From Cryptomeria japonica (taxonomy: Eukaryota; Streptophyta; Pinopsida; Cupressales; Cupressaceae): DNA of 64,000 nucleotides. Shown here in pieces: positions 1 to 12,228 of this stretch (position 1 is its first letter; every line of letters starts with the position of its first letter). Under the pieces are notes generated by a model. That model worked only from the letters and a program-made list of their open reading frames with translations, was not told the origin of the DNA and made no database searches. Position numbers and translations under genes: made by a program. Where the stretch lies: NCBI RefSeq assembly GCF_030272615.1, contig NC_081408.1:402843889-402907888 (forward strand). The letters are read 5' to 3'.

Positions 1-1012
1 CTATATAGGGTTTTGCCTTAGTCAAACCCCCGCTTCGGTGATTTCCACCTCCACGAATAGCCAAGTTGTATTGTAAAAGTAATGTGTGTGCAGACCTTGT
101 GTGTGTGCAAGATCTAAAATGCAAGTAAGCAAACTAGAGCAACCTAGAAAGTAAACCCTAATTGCTTGTTAATGATAATGTAAATGCTCCAAATCAAGAT
201 GCAAAGTGATCTAAAGCATGAATAAATGAGATATTGAAGCTTATGCAAAGACATGAAAACAACATGAAATCATACCCAACCCTCAAGGGAGGAGTACAAG
301 CCAATCTTCAGTCGGTGATCTCCTATTGTTCTTCAATGTCTTCCAAGCCCTAAATGAATAGAATTGATAAATGCTTGATAGAGGGATGTTGAATGTTGTT
401 GAAGTCTTCAAAGATCTGCTCTTTCGCTGCATATGAGGTTCCTGAAAACAAAATTTCGATCCCTTCAAATGAAGAAAGAGAGCTCTTATGTATGAAACCC
501 TAGGTCGTAATTTCGTCTTTTGGCCGACCTAGAGATTGAATATCCCCCCAATTTCTTGGGGTTAAGCTTTATTTTATGATTGGATCGCGCTCCTAAAATT
601 TCGGGAAAAATGTCCGGGACCGTGTGCACTCCGGGTGCCACGGTCCCGACAACTTTTCACCAAATTTTCAGGGCCATCAGATATGATGATTTTAGAGAGA
701 ATCCTGAAGTTACAGGTGATTTCGAGATGTTTTGACCCCCGAAATCAAGCCCCCAAGCTCAGAATAGGGCCTAATTAGGGTTTTTGATTAAGTGATGTAT
801 TGGAAGAACAAAACGAAAGGGGCACACTTTAATGAAAGGGCCCGACTTTATGATGTGGAAAATGATGAAATAGAACCTTTAGACCTAATTAATTTGATTA
901 ATTAAGTGCTAAAGGGGAAATGCAATGCAAAATGCAACTGCGCCAAGGCAGGTGCTAAACTAGGTGTTAAATTGTACTGCTTTAGCAAGTGCGTACAATT
1001 TATGATGTTACA
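1..1012 (-). repeat. Partial 3' LTR (type A), truncated by window start
   Basis: On the minus strand the sequence starts TGTAACATC at 1012, directly after a short purine tract (1013-1021), as expected for PPT then LTR. A CTATATAG box at positions 1-8 sits about 1 kb from the LTR start, close to the TATA spacing in the other Tat LTRs here, so mostly U3 is visible. An AATTAATTTGATTAATTAA stretch near 880-905 resembles the AT boxes in the other Tat LTRs. It does not align with the LTR at 15474-16886 beyond the terminal bases. LTR identity is inferred from position and ends, because the partner copy is not in the window. Confidence 0.5.
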
Positions 1013-1320
1013 GGGTCTTTTGATTTTCGATATGGGTCTTTGATATTTCTTTCGATATGATGCTTGATTGTTGCTTTCGATATGGGTCTTGATTTGATGC
1101 TTGCAATATGGATCTTTGATTGCTTGCGTTATGGATCTTTGATGGCTTGCATTATGGATCTTTGATTTTTTTTATGGGTTCTGTTTTGATGCTTGCATTA
1201 TGGGTCTTTGATTTTTGATATGGGTCATGATTTGATGCTTGCGTTATGGGTCTTTGATTTTTGATATGGGTCCTGATTTGATGATTGCATTGTTTCAAGT
1301 TGATTTTGATGGATATATCG
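1013..1320. repeat. Degenerate tandem array, TATGGGTCTTTGAT units
   Basis: About ten imperfect copies of a roughly 24 bp unit built on TATGGGTCTTTGAT and GATGCTTGC. It lies between the candidate polypurine tract and the PMD ORF. The second Tat-related element has a different array (49 bp units) in the equivalent place. Confidence 0.75.
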
Positions 1321-1359
1321 GATAGATGTGGGAACTGATGATGTACATTTGTTGTTTTG

Positions 1360-3369
1360 TAGGTACAACTTGGCGTACTTCAGTTGTGAGAGCGATTTTC
1401 GAGACCATGGTCATTGATTCCTCGCTTATCATAGGCTGATAGAGATGTGATTGAGAGATGCAGTTTATCATCCTTACTAGACATGCCTCGGTATATCATT
1501 AACCGGGGTTTGCTGACAGCTTTGGCAGAGAGGTGGCACAGTGACACGAACACCTTCCACTTGGCTACGGACGAGATAACAGTCACACTAGAGGACCGTT
1601 ATCGCATTCTGCCTATTCCTATTGTTGGGGCCTTGTTGCCATATGAGAAGACTCAGGAGGGTGGGACAGAGGCTCTCCGTTGCATCTTCTAGGATGATCA
1701 GATTAGTGGATAGGAGATCCCATGGCAGGAGTTCATGGATTTTGATTATGCTCTATTGCACTTGGTACTAGCAGGTTTCATTGGTGGATTTCTGTGTCTC
1801 GTCCGTAGATCGAAGGGACTAGTTGTAGGACGGGGATTGGTGTTGGAGGATATGGTCACACAGGGATGCAGGTTCGCATGGGGGTCCTGTATGTTAGCCC
1901 ACCTTTACAGAGAGCTTCACCAGGTGGTGTATCTAGGATACAATAGTTTATCAATGGGGGTGAAATTACTACAAGTGTGAGCATAGGTGCACATTCCTGC
2001 AACGAGGCCACTTGGAAACAGGGATAGGCCAATTGGGCGAGCGTATGCTTATGGTTATACAGGTATAACTGTATAGCGGAAGTTGGGAAAACTAGAGCAT
2101 TGGCAGAGGGTATAGGATGACATCGATACAGTCATTTGGAGATTGTATATGGATTGTGAGGTGTGGGCTGAGGACGGGCTAGAGATACCCTATGTTTATA
2201 TGTCGAGATATCTGATTGGGTGGGCGCCCTTTATCTTCGAGCGATTTTTGTACAGCCGTGTTCAACGACAGTATGGGAGATAACAGGGTATGCCATAGGG
2301 AGCATGTTTGTATGGTCATCAGAGACATGATGTGCCTGAGTGGGGACCCACTGTAGATAGTGTAGCGGTGGTAGAGGAGTATATGACACTGGTAGGCCAG
2401 ATCTGGGATTATGGAGATGGAGTCGTTGATGCTGGGATGACAGAGGAGTTCGCAACGTACTTCGTGGCACATGCAGTGGCGCGGATATATGATCCAATAG
2501 AGATGTTACCTTCCTTTGATGATGATGAGGATGGGCAGCCAGAGAGGTGAGGGGGAGTCAGACAAAGAGATGAGGAGGGAGAGGAGGTAGGAGATGGAGG
2601 TGGAGATGATGGAGGAGGTGGTGGAGGAGGTGATGGAGGAGGTGGGAGGGGAGGAGGATTAGAAGGAGATAGAGGGAGAGGAGGAGATAGAGGGAGAGGA
2701 GGAGATAGAGGAGGTGGTGGATCAGATAGAGGACGAGGGGGAGATGGAGGGAGCGAAGGAGGGCTTGTTCTTGGTGCTGGTGGGGTTGGTGCAATGCGAG
2801 CGGCGGTGGGTGGTATAGAGGATGTTAGGTGACCCGCCTAGAGGAGGAGATTTGATGTTTTACCTCCATCGGTGCCTCAGACACGGATAGGTATGGGTGG
2901 GACCACGACACAGGTACTCGTTTAGATTAGGGTACCCACCCATCGACAAGATTCATAGATTAGAGCCTTAAAGGTCACAATACAAGAGCTACAGGCATAG
3001 GTGCTAGCACAAGAGGGCCAGTTTACACAAATTATGGTAGAGCGTGATACAGAGAGAGAACGTCAGGGCCAGGTAGAGGATCTTGCTGAGAGATTAGAGA
3101 GAGCGACAAGTGGTGCCCTGATGCAGGACATGCTGAGGGAGATACGGTACATGACCAAGGAGGCCGAGTACTATAGGTGTTTATATGAGGAGGTGGTCCC
3201 TAGAGATCACAGAGCTCCTAGCTATGTAGCTAGTCGATCTACTCCCAGTCATACGGGGACAGAGAGTAGAGGTGTTACGAGGCCTGCTCGACATGATCCA
3301 CCTGGTGAAGATCCAGGGGTTGGGACATCTTCTATGAGACCGTCAGCCTTAGGAGATAGTCATACCTGA
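1360..3369 (+). pseudogene. Antisense additional ORF: PMD + RGG-rich + coiled-coil protein
   Basis: One reading frame runs from about 1360 to the stop at 3369, broken by 14 in-frame stops (1690, 1711, 1978, 1984, 2074, 2113, 2281, 2296, 2548, 2830, 2839, 2923, 2956, 2998) with no frameshift needed. The N-terminal part (1447-1690) has the plant mobile domain pattern: RGLLTALAERWHSDTNTFHL, then a TVTLED motif. Codons from about 2550 to 2770 are Gly/Arg-rich with repeated GRGGDRG, an RGG-type RNA-binding-like stretch. The part from 3001 is charged and coiled-coil-like. PMD proteins are known both as host genes and as retrotransposon passengers; a function here is not known. The sequence just upstream (TTGTTGTTTTGTAG, ending 1362) looks like a splice acceptor, so a spliced transcript from the opposite strand is possible. 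The true start is uncertain. Confidence 0.75.
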
Positions 3370-4837
3370 GAGACTTGTCTCTGTTGTATTTTGATCATTT
3401 TGTTGTATTTTGACATACATGATATCCCTTGTACATTTCGACCATTTTTGAGATATATAATATATATGGCTTTGATTTGCTCAGATCCACATGTGTTATT
3501 GATGATGATTGATGAGATGCATTGATATGATGATTCGATGATGATGATGTATGATTTTATGATGAGAAGCATTGATATGATAATTCGATGATGATGATGT
3601 ATGATTTTATGATGAGATGATAGTGTGAGGATGTATGTGCATTGGTTACTTTGATTTATGAGATGTATCTTGAAAATGAGATGTAGGATGATGATGATGA
3701 TGATGATGTGAGATGTATCTTGAAAATGAGATGTATGATAATGATGATTATGTGAGATTAATGATATGCAACTAAATGCAAGATTATAATGATTTTAAAA
3801 TGATATGCAACTAAATGCAAGATTAAAATGACGTTAAAATGATATGCAACTAAATGCAAGCTTAAGAATGATATGTAGCTAAATGATCACTTTAATTATG
3901 TCGTTGTCATTCCTGTTAGTCACTTGTTTGTGTTTTTCATCATTGAGCTTTTGATATGTTGGAAGTTTATACAAGCATAATGGTATAATTGAACCAAAAT
4001 GACTTGAGTGAAACTTACATGGATTTTGATATTGCAAGAGGGCACAATCATCGAGGTATAATTGAGCCAAGATGACCTGAGTGTTGCTTGCGTAAAACAG
4101 ACAAGAGGTAACCATTTGTATGCGCAAAGTGGAACAATGTCTTCAATGATATGTTTCCAATCATGTCTCGAGACAATATTTGCATCGTACGAATGATTGC
4201 CTCACAGACAAAAAACTAAAAAATATCAGATTCCTTCGTTGCTTTCTCTAGCCCGATGCATCTTCGAGTAGCTAAGGAGATCCAATGATTCAAAAATACA
4301 AAATAGTCAAAACTGCATGCTAGATGTAAACAAATTATAATTCAGAAAATCATCCATCATGTGTGTGTTAAAGTTTTAATTGGATAATGGTCTTGTTTTC
4401 TAGCCTGATGAGCAATTGTTGACATTGTTTCTTTAGCATGTTGCGATCCTTGCTGTTTGTTGTCGGAATGGTTAAAGTGAGAGGAATGCTGCCCCTAGTC
4501 ACATATATCTATTTATGTGGATATACATGTTGATCCCCAAGTCATGGTGGAATATGATATGGATAACTATGTTTGGATAATCAAGGATAGTGACTACGCT
4601 AAGTATGTCTGGGATAATGCTACGTGAATAAGTGTTGGGTGATGACCATTAGCTAAGACTTGGGTGGATTTAAAAGATATGAGTACTGATAGATAGAGGA
4701 TCCGGTCTCTCTCAAATAGCGCCCGTTGCCATGTTTTCACTAGGTTTTATTGCACTTTTTAATTTTTTTGTATTTTTGTATTTTTGTATTTTTTTGATTT
4801 TTTGATTTTTTTTCGTTTTTTCCGTGTATTAGATGAC
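3370..4837. other. Non-coding stretch between PMD ORF and integrase
   Basis: From about 3490 to 3870 it is rich in GATGATGAT and ATGATATGCAACTAAATGCAAG repeats. From 4740 to 4815 it is T-rich (TTTTTGTATTTTTG repeats). It separates the converging 3' ends of pol (minus) and the PMD ORF (plus). I see no coding potential. Confidence 0.7.
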
Positions 4838-6307
4838 TCAAGTGTAGAATTTATTTAGATGGATGCTGTTGGTTGGTTCATCAAGCACGTCCCCTTCTGA
4901 AGTTGTTAACTGATAGGCACCTGATTCGTAGGCTGATAGGATGACAAAGGGACCCAACCAGTTAGGTTCAAACTTCCCCTTCTTTTCTTGATCCTGTAGA
5001 TTTTTGTGATTTTCTTTTAGTACAAGATCATCGACTTTGAAATCCCTAGGGATGACTTTGTGATTGTAACTTCTGCACATTCGCTGTTGGTATGCCTTGA
5101 GATGATCGTAGGCATGTTGTCGGTTTTCATCCAGAAGCTCTAGTTCATGCAATCTGTTGACTCAATACTCCTCATTTGGTATGAGGCCCTTCAAAGATAC
5201 TCTGAGAGATGGAATTTCTACCTCAAGAGGTATAATTTATTCTAATCCATACACCAATGAATATGGCGTAGCCCTTGTAGGTGTCCGAATGCTAGTCTTG
5301 TATGCCCAAAGTGCCAGATTGAGTTGTACATTCCAATCCTTACCTGCATCATTTACAGTTTTCTTGAGGATTTTCAAGCTTGTTTTATTTGATGCCTCTG
5401 CTTGACCATTCCCTTGTGGGTAGTAAGGTGTAGAGAAGTCACATAGCTCTCGTACGTCTTGATTTTTGAAAGGATGCCCATTGTCTGTGATAATGGAACT
5501 GAGAATACCATATCTGCAAATGAGATAATTGAGAATAAATGAGGCAATTTGTTTTCTAGTTACTGTGGTCATCGGGACTGCTTCAATCCACTTTGTGAAA
5601 GACTCTGTTGCAATGATAATGAACTTGTGTCCATTTGAAAAGGAAGGATGGATTTTCCCTACTAAATCAAGTCCCCACTGCCAGAAAGGCCAAGATGTTG
5701 TAAATGACTGCAGCTCCTGTGCTGGTGCATGGATAAGATTGCCATGAATTGGGCACTTAGGACATTTATTTGCAAATTGATAAGACTCTTTCTCTATTGT
5801 TGGCCACTAATATCCCATTCTCAGAAGTTTCTTGGCGAGAGAAGGACCACTTGAATGCATGCCACATATACCCTCATGAAGCTCGTGTAAGGCAGAGTCA
5901 GATTCATTACGATCCAGGCAATGAAGAAGTGTACTGTCTAAACCTCGACGGTAAAGGGTGTCAACAGTTAATGTATAACAGGTGGCTTGCCGGATGAAGT
6001 TGTATTTTTGGTTACGAGAGAGATTGAGTGGTAGGGTATTGTTCTTAAGATATTCATAAATTATCCCATATAGAGGGGAGTTTGAACCGGTTAAGGCATA
6101 GATGACTTGGGATGCAGAATTGTCATAGGCCAGGGAAAAAAGTTGCTCTACCAAGAACTCATAACGAATCTTTTTCTCTGAAATTTGCAGCAGTGAAGTG
6201 ATAGTGGCCATTGCATCGGCCGCTTTGTTGTCCAACCTTGGTATTTGCTCGAAGGTGATGTGTACAAAGTACTGTTTGAAATCATTCACCATTCTCTTAT
6301 AGGGCAT
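4838..6307 (-). pseudogene. Ty3/gypsy integrase (Tat)
   Basis: Integrase inserts the element cDNA into host DNA. The H-H-C-C zinc module is visible as ELHEGICGMH then KCPKCP. The catalytic core shows the first Asp in GLDLVGK, the second in ITDNGHPFK, and the Glu in GNGQAEASNK. The C-terminal part contains NWLGPFVI and YQLTTSEGD, typical of the integrase tail. All parts lie in one frame with the RT and RNase H to the right, interrupted by stops near 5807, 5237 and 5153. No chromodomain follows, in line with the Tat lineage. It is not functional as it stands. Confidence 0.9.
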
Positions 6308-6325
6308 TAGTTTATCATCTTTTGT

Positions 6326-6562
6326 CTAATATTCATCGTTGATTTGATTGATGACTAATTGAGAATCCTCATAGACTCTCAATTCCGTGATTCTCCATTC
6401 CACAACCATTTTGATTCCTATGACCAGGACTTCATATTCAACGATGTTGTTGGTGCATGGAAACATAAGTCTATAAGATTGTGGAATTGTGTGCCCTTCT
6501 GGAGTAACGAACAAGATGCCGACACCCGATCCATGTTGTGTATAGGAACTGTCAAACTATAG
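6326..6562 (-). pseudogene. Second (archaeal-type) RNase H, aRNH
   Basis: The segment begins FDSSYTQHGSGVGILFVTPE and contains NNIVEYEVL and EDSQLVINQ, giving the D, E, D pattern of an archaeal/plant-type RNase H. It sits between the first RNase H and integrase. A second RNase H in this position is a Tat-lineage trait. In-frame stops border it on both sides (TAG near 6558 and near 6324). Confidence 0.8.
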
Positions 6563-7237
6563 GGTCCATTGCTTGGGCGTGATAGTAAGCACATCCATAT
6601 TTGGAAATTCTACCTGCATTGGTTGTTTATCGGGTAGTGATGCTTCAGCCAGTTGATCTACAATTACCTGTCCTTTGATAGCCCGACACTCTATATACTT
6701 GATATCAAACTCACTGAGAATCATGACCCATTTAGCCAATCATCCTATAAGAGCTGCTTTACTGAGTAAATACTTGAGAGGATCAATATTTGCTACCAAC
6801 TTGATTGTATGGGCTAGCATGTAGTGACATAAATTTTGAGAGGCAAATACCACAACTAAGCAAGCCTTCTCAATGAATGTATAATTGAGCTCATATCCAT
6901 TTAATGTTCTGTTGATGCAATATATAGCTCGTTCTTTGCCTTCTTGATCTTCTTGTGCTAGCAGTGCCCCCAATGATACTTTTGTTGTTGAGATGTAGAG
7001 AATGAGTGGCTTCCCTGCTATAGGTGGTACCAGAACTGGCAGATTCATTAGATATTGCTTGAGTTGGTAGAATGATTCCGCACACTTGGCTTCCCATCTG
7101 AAAGGTATGTTCTTATGCAGCAGATGATTGAATGGTAGACTTTTATCTGCTAGTTGGGCTATGAATCGCCTGATAGACTGCAATCGTCCTTGTAGAGATC
7201 TGAGTTGGCTAATGTTCCTAGGAAGTGACATCTCCAA
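6563..7237 (-). pseudogene. First RNase H of gypsy pol
   Basis: It follows RT in frame after one TAG stop near 7241. RSLQGRLQSIRRFI and the thumb/connection region precede the RNase H core (PLILYISTTKVSLGALLAQ, then FIEKACLVVVFA and NIDPLKYLL). In family members the first catalytic Asp lies in a YISxSDxALG context; here that stretch reads ISTTKVSLG, so the Asp is missing. The degraded first domain next to a retained second RNase H fits the view that the second domain can take over in Tat elements, though this copy is dead anyway. Confidence 0.8.
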
Positions 7238-7243
7238 GATTGC

Positions 7244-8113
7244 CTATACCTTCGCTGGATCTACTTCAATGCCCTTTGCAGACACAATGTAGCCTAATAG
7301 TTTGCCTGATGTGACCCCAAAGACACACTTCTTAGGGTTTAGTCTGACCTTGAACTGTTCCAATCTTTGAAATTTTTTATCTAATATGCCCAGATGTTCT
7401 GCTCGGGTGAATGACTTGGCCAGTAAATCATCCACATAGTCTTCCATGAAGGTATGCATCATATCATGGAAGATTATCATCATGGCTCTTTGATTAGTTG
7501 CCCCAACATTCTTTAAGCCAAAAGGCATGACGTTCCAACAATACATTCCCCATGGGCAGGTGAACGCAGTTTTATCTTGATCCTCTGGGGAAGTTTTGAT
7601 TTGATTTGATTATAGCGAGAGAAACCGTCCATTAATGATAACATTGCGTGACCCGCTGTTAGATCCACAATTATGTCGATGCTGGGCAAAGGAAAGTCAT
7701 CCTTTGGACATGCTTTGTTGACATCTCTAAAATATGTGCATATTCTGATGCTTTTGTTAGGTTTTGAAACTGGGAGAATGTTTGAAATCCATTAAGCATA
7801 GTCTATAGGTCGAATGAATCCGACATCTAATAACTTCTTTAGTTTAGCTTTGACCAACAATGCCACATGCAGATTCATCTTTCTTAATTTCTATTTGACC
7901 GGCTTTAGCTCCTAGAGCGATGGATAAATGATGCATGATCGGGTTCGGATCTATCCCCGATATATCAGCATAGGACCAAGCAAAATTGATTTGCTTTTCT
8001 TTAAGGAATTTGATAAAATTTGGTTGCTCTTCTTCTGTTAGTGATTCTGCTAGGTGTATGTCTTTGACCGTTGTTTCTGTACCGATGTTTACTGATTGAG
8101 TGGGCTGGATCAA
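7244..8113 (-). pseudogene. Reverse transcriptase of gypsy pol
   Basis: The N-terminal end has FAWSYADISGIDP, typical of Tat/Athila RT leaders. Next come VNKACPKDDFPLP, MDGFSRYNQI, WNVMPFGLKN and the catalytic EDYVDDL (YVDD at 7427-7438), then GYIVSAKGIEVDP. The 8113-7844 and 7546-7244 parts share a frame. Between them are stops and at least one indel near 7560-7600, where the PWGM motif falls in another frame. Confidence 0.88.
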
Positions 8114-9218
8114 TAGGGTGACCTCTCTTGGTAGTGTTCAGGAAGAGTGTCAAGTCTCCCATCCTTAGGTGCCTCAAAAAGGTTTTCACCTGCAGATGCA
8201 TCCTTTATTTTTACTTTTTTGTGATCTAACACTGCCATTGACTGCTTTTCAACATTAGACCTTTTGTTTCTTTCATTTTTGCGACTGAGAGACTTGGCAC
8301 TCCCCTGATTGCAGATATCGTTATTTTGTTCACTGGTAGAGCATGTTTCTAGATTGGCTGTACATAGATACTGGACAATGGATTCATCATCTGGGAAAAT
8401 AGGTATATCATGGTTTTCAGGTTCTTACAAGTATATGAGATCAGGAAATACGAGCGGTAAGGAGTCATTTGGTGGGTTGAGATCGGCTGCGGTAAGTTTT
8501 ATGATAGAGGTAGCGTTATAGTTGTTTGGGATGCTGGTTAGGTTAATGATATTGTCAAGGTCTTCGATGGTATCATCTTCGATGTAGACTAGTTCATATT
8601 GCTATTGCTCGTTCTCTTTATCCTTGTAGATATGTTGTGGTCCGTATTCAAGTGATCGAGACTCTGCGCCTGGTCCCTCTTAAGAAAGAGGTGTGTGTGA
8701 ATGGATAGTACCTTCCCCAATATCGTCAGTAATATCTGAACAACTACCCCATTCATAGTCATTAGAATCAGTTTCAAAAGTACTGTTCTAGAGTCTCTCA
8801 CTGCTTCTAACAGGTACATTGTAGGGTGAGAAAAGATCTTTGACAATTTATACCAGTCTTGTAGTTTTTTTGATTCATAATCAGAGCCTTCTTGTATTCT
8901 TTGCATTTGTTCATACACTGTTTCCCCTCGGGGAGTAGGAATTTCTTTGGGTGGTGACTCTACCTTGGTTTGAACAAGTTCTTGCACATGATGCACTTTC
9001 TTATAAGATGCTTCTTCCCTTTGAATGACCAATTCCTCTTGTTGTTTCTCTATTTCTTGGTGTTCTTTCTCTTTCCTTGTCGTTTCAGCTCCTTGGTCTA
9101 GTGCTTCTTTCCATGAGTTGTCATTGTATTTCTTCTTTGCTCTCCACTGAGGTTTCTAATACTTATTTTGTTTTTGCCTAGGTGGTATATTGTGTCCATA
9201 TCCCAGTCTTGTTTTGTC
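8114..9218 (-). pseudogene. Linker region between G-patch and RT
   Basis: In the Gag-protease frame, 9032-8589 is open for 147 codons of charged, Glu/Lys-rich residues with no recognised domain. A frame change to the RT frame occurs between 8589 and 8113. Probably the poorly conserved protease-RT linker. Confidence 0.5.
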
Positions 9219-9443
9219 TCATGAAAATTGTGAAGGAGGTTCTAGAGGTTCTGCAATGCCTTCCTGACGCTTGCCTATAGGTCCTTTTCCATTGTATCCC
9301 ATCCGTTGCATGATCTGGAATCCTTTTCCATATTGTTGTGTCGGTATGGCCACCTCTAGGGTAGCAACTCTAACCTCTTCCCCATCCTTGTATAACCAAC
9401 TAAGGATGTCTTTCTCTTTTGATTCATTTTCTAGTGTGCCCAA
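9219..9443 (-). pseudogene. G-patch domain of the gag-pro region
   Basis: The segment YGKGFQIMQRMGYNGKGPIG followed by KRQEGIAEPLEP matches the G-patch glycine spacing (G-x-G, then MGY, then GxGxxG). G-patches bind nucleic acid or activate helicases in host proteins, and a G-patch follows protease in betaretroviruses. Here it lies downstream of the protease in the same frame, separated by stops, so it was probably part of the Gag-Pro polyprotein. Confidence 0.7.
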
Positions 9444-10388
9444 TTGGATAAATTTACTATCAAACTTGGTGATGGGTTGGGTTGCTTGATGTGTTGATGC
9501 CGAAGGTTTTCCATAAGATTTTGGCTATGTTGGCAATTTTGATAGACACATGGATTCAAAAGAGTATTCCCCCATGCCTTGATCTTTGATTTTCATCTTT
9601 TGTTTGAAGTCTATGGATAAAGACTTGAGTTTTTCTTGATGATGATCGAATGTTGAGGAAGCTTGAGCCTCCCTGTTGTGTGGAACCAGTCTGCCTTGAG
9701 CTGCCCCCATAGCATTGCAATGCTGAAAAGGGTTATTATCGATAGATATCGAAATTTCCTATCCATTATACGAGAACTTGATACACTAATGGTATGTTGA
9801 AGGCACTGCTTGCATTTCATGTATCCAAGGACGACCCAATAGAATATTGTATGTTAAGTCTATGTCTAAGACTTGGCACATAGTGTCCTTTTGTATGGGT
9901 CCTACCTGAATAGGTAGTATTACTGTTCCTTTGGATGACCTTTCTTCATCATCATAGGCCTTGATGGTGATCTTTTTGTTTGGATCGATAGAGTGCTTGG
10001 AGAAGCTCAATTCACAGATAAGCTTTAAAGTACAGATATTAAGACCAACTCCTCCATCTATTAACACTCTCTTAACTCGATGTTTATAGACTAAGACTTC
10101 AATGTGGAGAGGAGTATTATGTGGATGATTCAAGGAGACATCATCGTGTTCAAAAAATGTAAGGTTATGAGGCCCTGTCATATGAGCCACCATGACTTGG
10201 AATCTATCAATGTCCAGATCTTTAGGAACGTTTGTTTCGACAAGTGCTTTCTCTAAGATGTCCTTATGTTTTGGCAAGAGTTTTAGTAACTCAAGTATGG
10301 ATATTTGAGCAGGAGTTCTCTGCAGTTGATCAACCAAATTATATTGAGTCTTGGGGATAGTGGTGGATGTTGATGTATGCCCTTTCAA
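9444..10388 (-). pseudogene. Aspartic protease of gypsy element
   Basis: The retroviral-type aspartic protease core is KRVLIDGGVGLNICTL, with D-G-G where many families have D-S/T-G. The second signature is YNILLGRPWIHEM. The domain lies at 9786-10388, followed by a 340-base tail in the same frame that leads to the G-patch. It is in frame with Gag upstream across one TGA near 10391. Protease would cut Gag-Pol during particle maturation. Confidence 0.8.
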
Positions 10389-10403
10389 GACGTATTTTTG
10401 TGC

Positions 10404-12228
10404 TCAGGTGGTTACATTGATCGACGCATGGTCTTGTTTGTCCTTGATTTTTATGACATTTATTTGGTTGTCATCTGTCGATATGTGATTGATGGTTTTA
10501 TTGTACAAATGATTTATACGAGCTCCTCCGGTATCGTTTGATGATGAAGCTCCTCCCTTGTAATTTGGAAGAGGATTTTTAAAGGCGTCATGGTCACCAT
10601 TTGTTTTGAGACCATCAATTGTCAAATCACCTCTATCGATCATGTCCTGAACGATATTCTTAAGCCTCATGCAATCATTTGTGTGATGTCCTTTGTTTTG
10701 ATGAAAATAAAAAAAATACGAGTCATTCCACCAAGGTGGTTTGACCTGGGGTTCAAAGTTGTTTATGGCTGGCAATGTGATAATTTTGTTCGCCAGAAGT
10801 TCTCAAAATGCTGATTCTAAGGTTTGCCCTAATGGTGTGTAGGTGCATCTATTTGGGAAAGTGTTGGTGTTACCTCTCTGGTTTGTATTATTCCCTCGGT
10901 TAGTGTTGTTGCCTTGGGTATTGTTGTTGGTATTTGAAAATGAAGGTCCTTGATTGGTATTTTGTGGATAAGTGTTAGTGCCTTGATTAACACTTTTTTG
11001 ATTTTTGTTAGATTGTGGGTTACCTGATAAAGCCAATACTGGTTGTTTGGATTTCATATCATTAGCATCAACTACCCCATCATTAACAACGTTTTTGTTT
11101 CTTGTCCAAAATCTAGATTTGTCTAAAGTGTTGTTGTTTTGATTGTTAAAGGGGTGAGTGTTTGATGAGTTAGCTCCTTCCTTAAAGAACTTCAATGTTC
11201 CTTTCTTGATGCAGGCTTTCTCCAATTGGATTTCGTTTTCTATCAACTTGGAAAAAGATGGTATGCATTGGATTTTGAGTTGATAACTCATATCACTATT
11301 TAGATTATCAATAAAGACCTCCATCTTTTCCTTTTCAGGTACATCTCGAGGATATTTCGAAACCATGCGTCTCCAATGCTGAAGATACACCATGAATGTT
11401 TTGTTGTTCTTTTGTTTGGTGTTACACACATCCAACATGGTGATGGCGTGTTGAATATTATAGGAGTATTGTGTGATAAATTTGTTTACCAACTCATCAA
11501 ATGATCTTATGGGAGGTGTGAGTTTAGACAACCACTAGATTGTTTTCCCTCCCAAACTTCTTGGGAATAGTCTCATTAAGTAAGTGTCATCGTGAGCAAA
11601 CTCTAGGCTTATGGTACAAAATTCTGGAACATGATCACGGTGATCACTTTTACCATCATACTTGTCATACTTTGGTACGTCTGAATTTGGGGGAAAAGGT
11701 ACCATGTTCAATATCCTGTCAAAAGGATAAAGACAAATCTCATCCAAGGAGTATCACACTGTGGTTCCTTGTTGCATGTCCTGCATTTGCCTTTGCAACC
11801 ATTTGTATTTGTTGTGTAAGAGTGACCATGGGTGCATTTGTACGTCGAGGGAGAGCTTCCTCCCTTTCATTAAGATTGTCCCTATTGCGAGCATGGTTGT
11901 GTTCGGGGGTGTTGTTTTGCTCGTGTATGTTTTTCGAATCATGTGTTTCATCTTCTCTTTGTTGGTCTTGATAGGCGTAATTTCTAGACCTCATTCTAAA
12001 AATTCTTTCGTCTACATTCCTTAAGTTTTGGGTATCGAAATCTTCAGGAAGTTTGACTCCTTTGCTAGTTAGCATGAGTATATATTTTTCCTTTTCTGCT
12101 TCAATAAGTCTTTCCATGAGTCTTTGGAATGATGGGTTTTCTTGACACTCTTGGAGAACTTCCTCGGTGATCTTTGTATCACCCATATTAGCATACTCAT
12201 CAAAAGGGTTGGATAATCTACGACCCAT
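10404..12228 (-). pseudogene. Gag of Tat gypsy element
   Basis: The start MGRRLSNPFDEYANMGDTK (12228) is followed by a glutamate-rich N-terminal part. After a frame change near 11745 comes the conserved Gag core (PKYDKYDGK; LFPRSLGGK; FITQYSYNIQHA). An Asn/Thr-rich linker follows, then YTPLGQTLESAF and a knuckle-like FHQNKGHHTNDC. The first cysteine of that knuckle is missing. In-frame stops occur at about 11532 and 10803. Gag forms the virus-like particle and binds RNA. The same YTPLG...ESA and LK...D blocks recur in the Gag remnant at 51037-51762. Confidence 0.85.
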
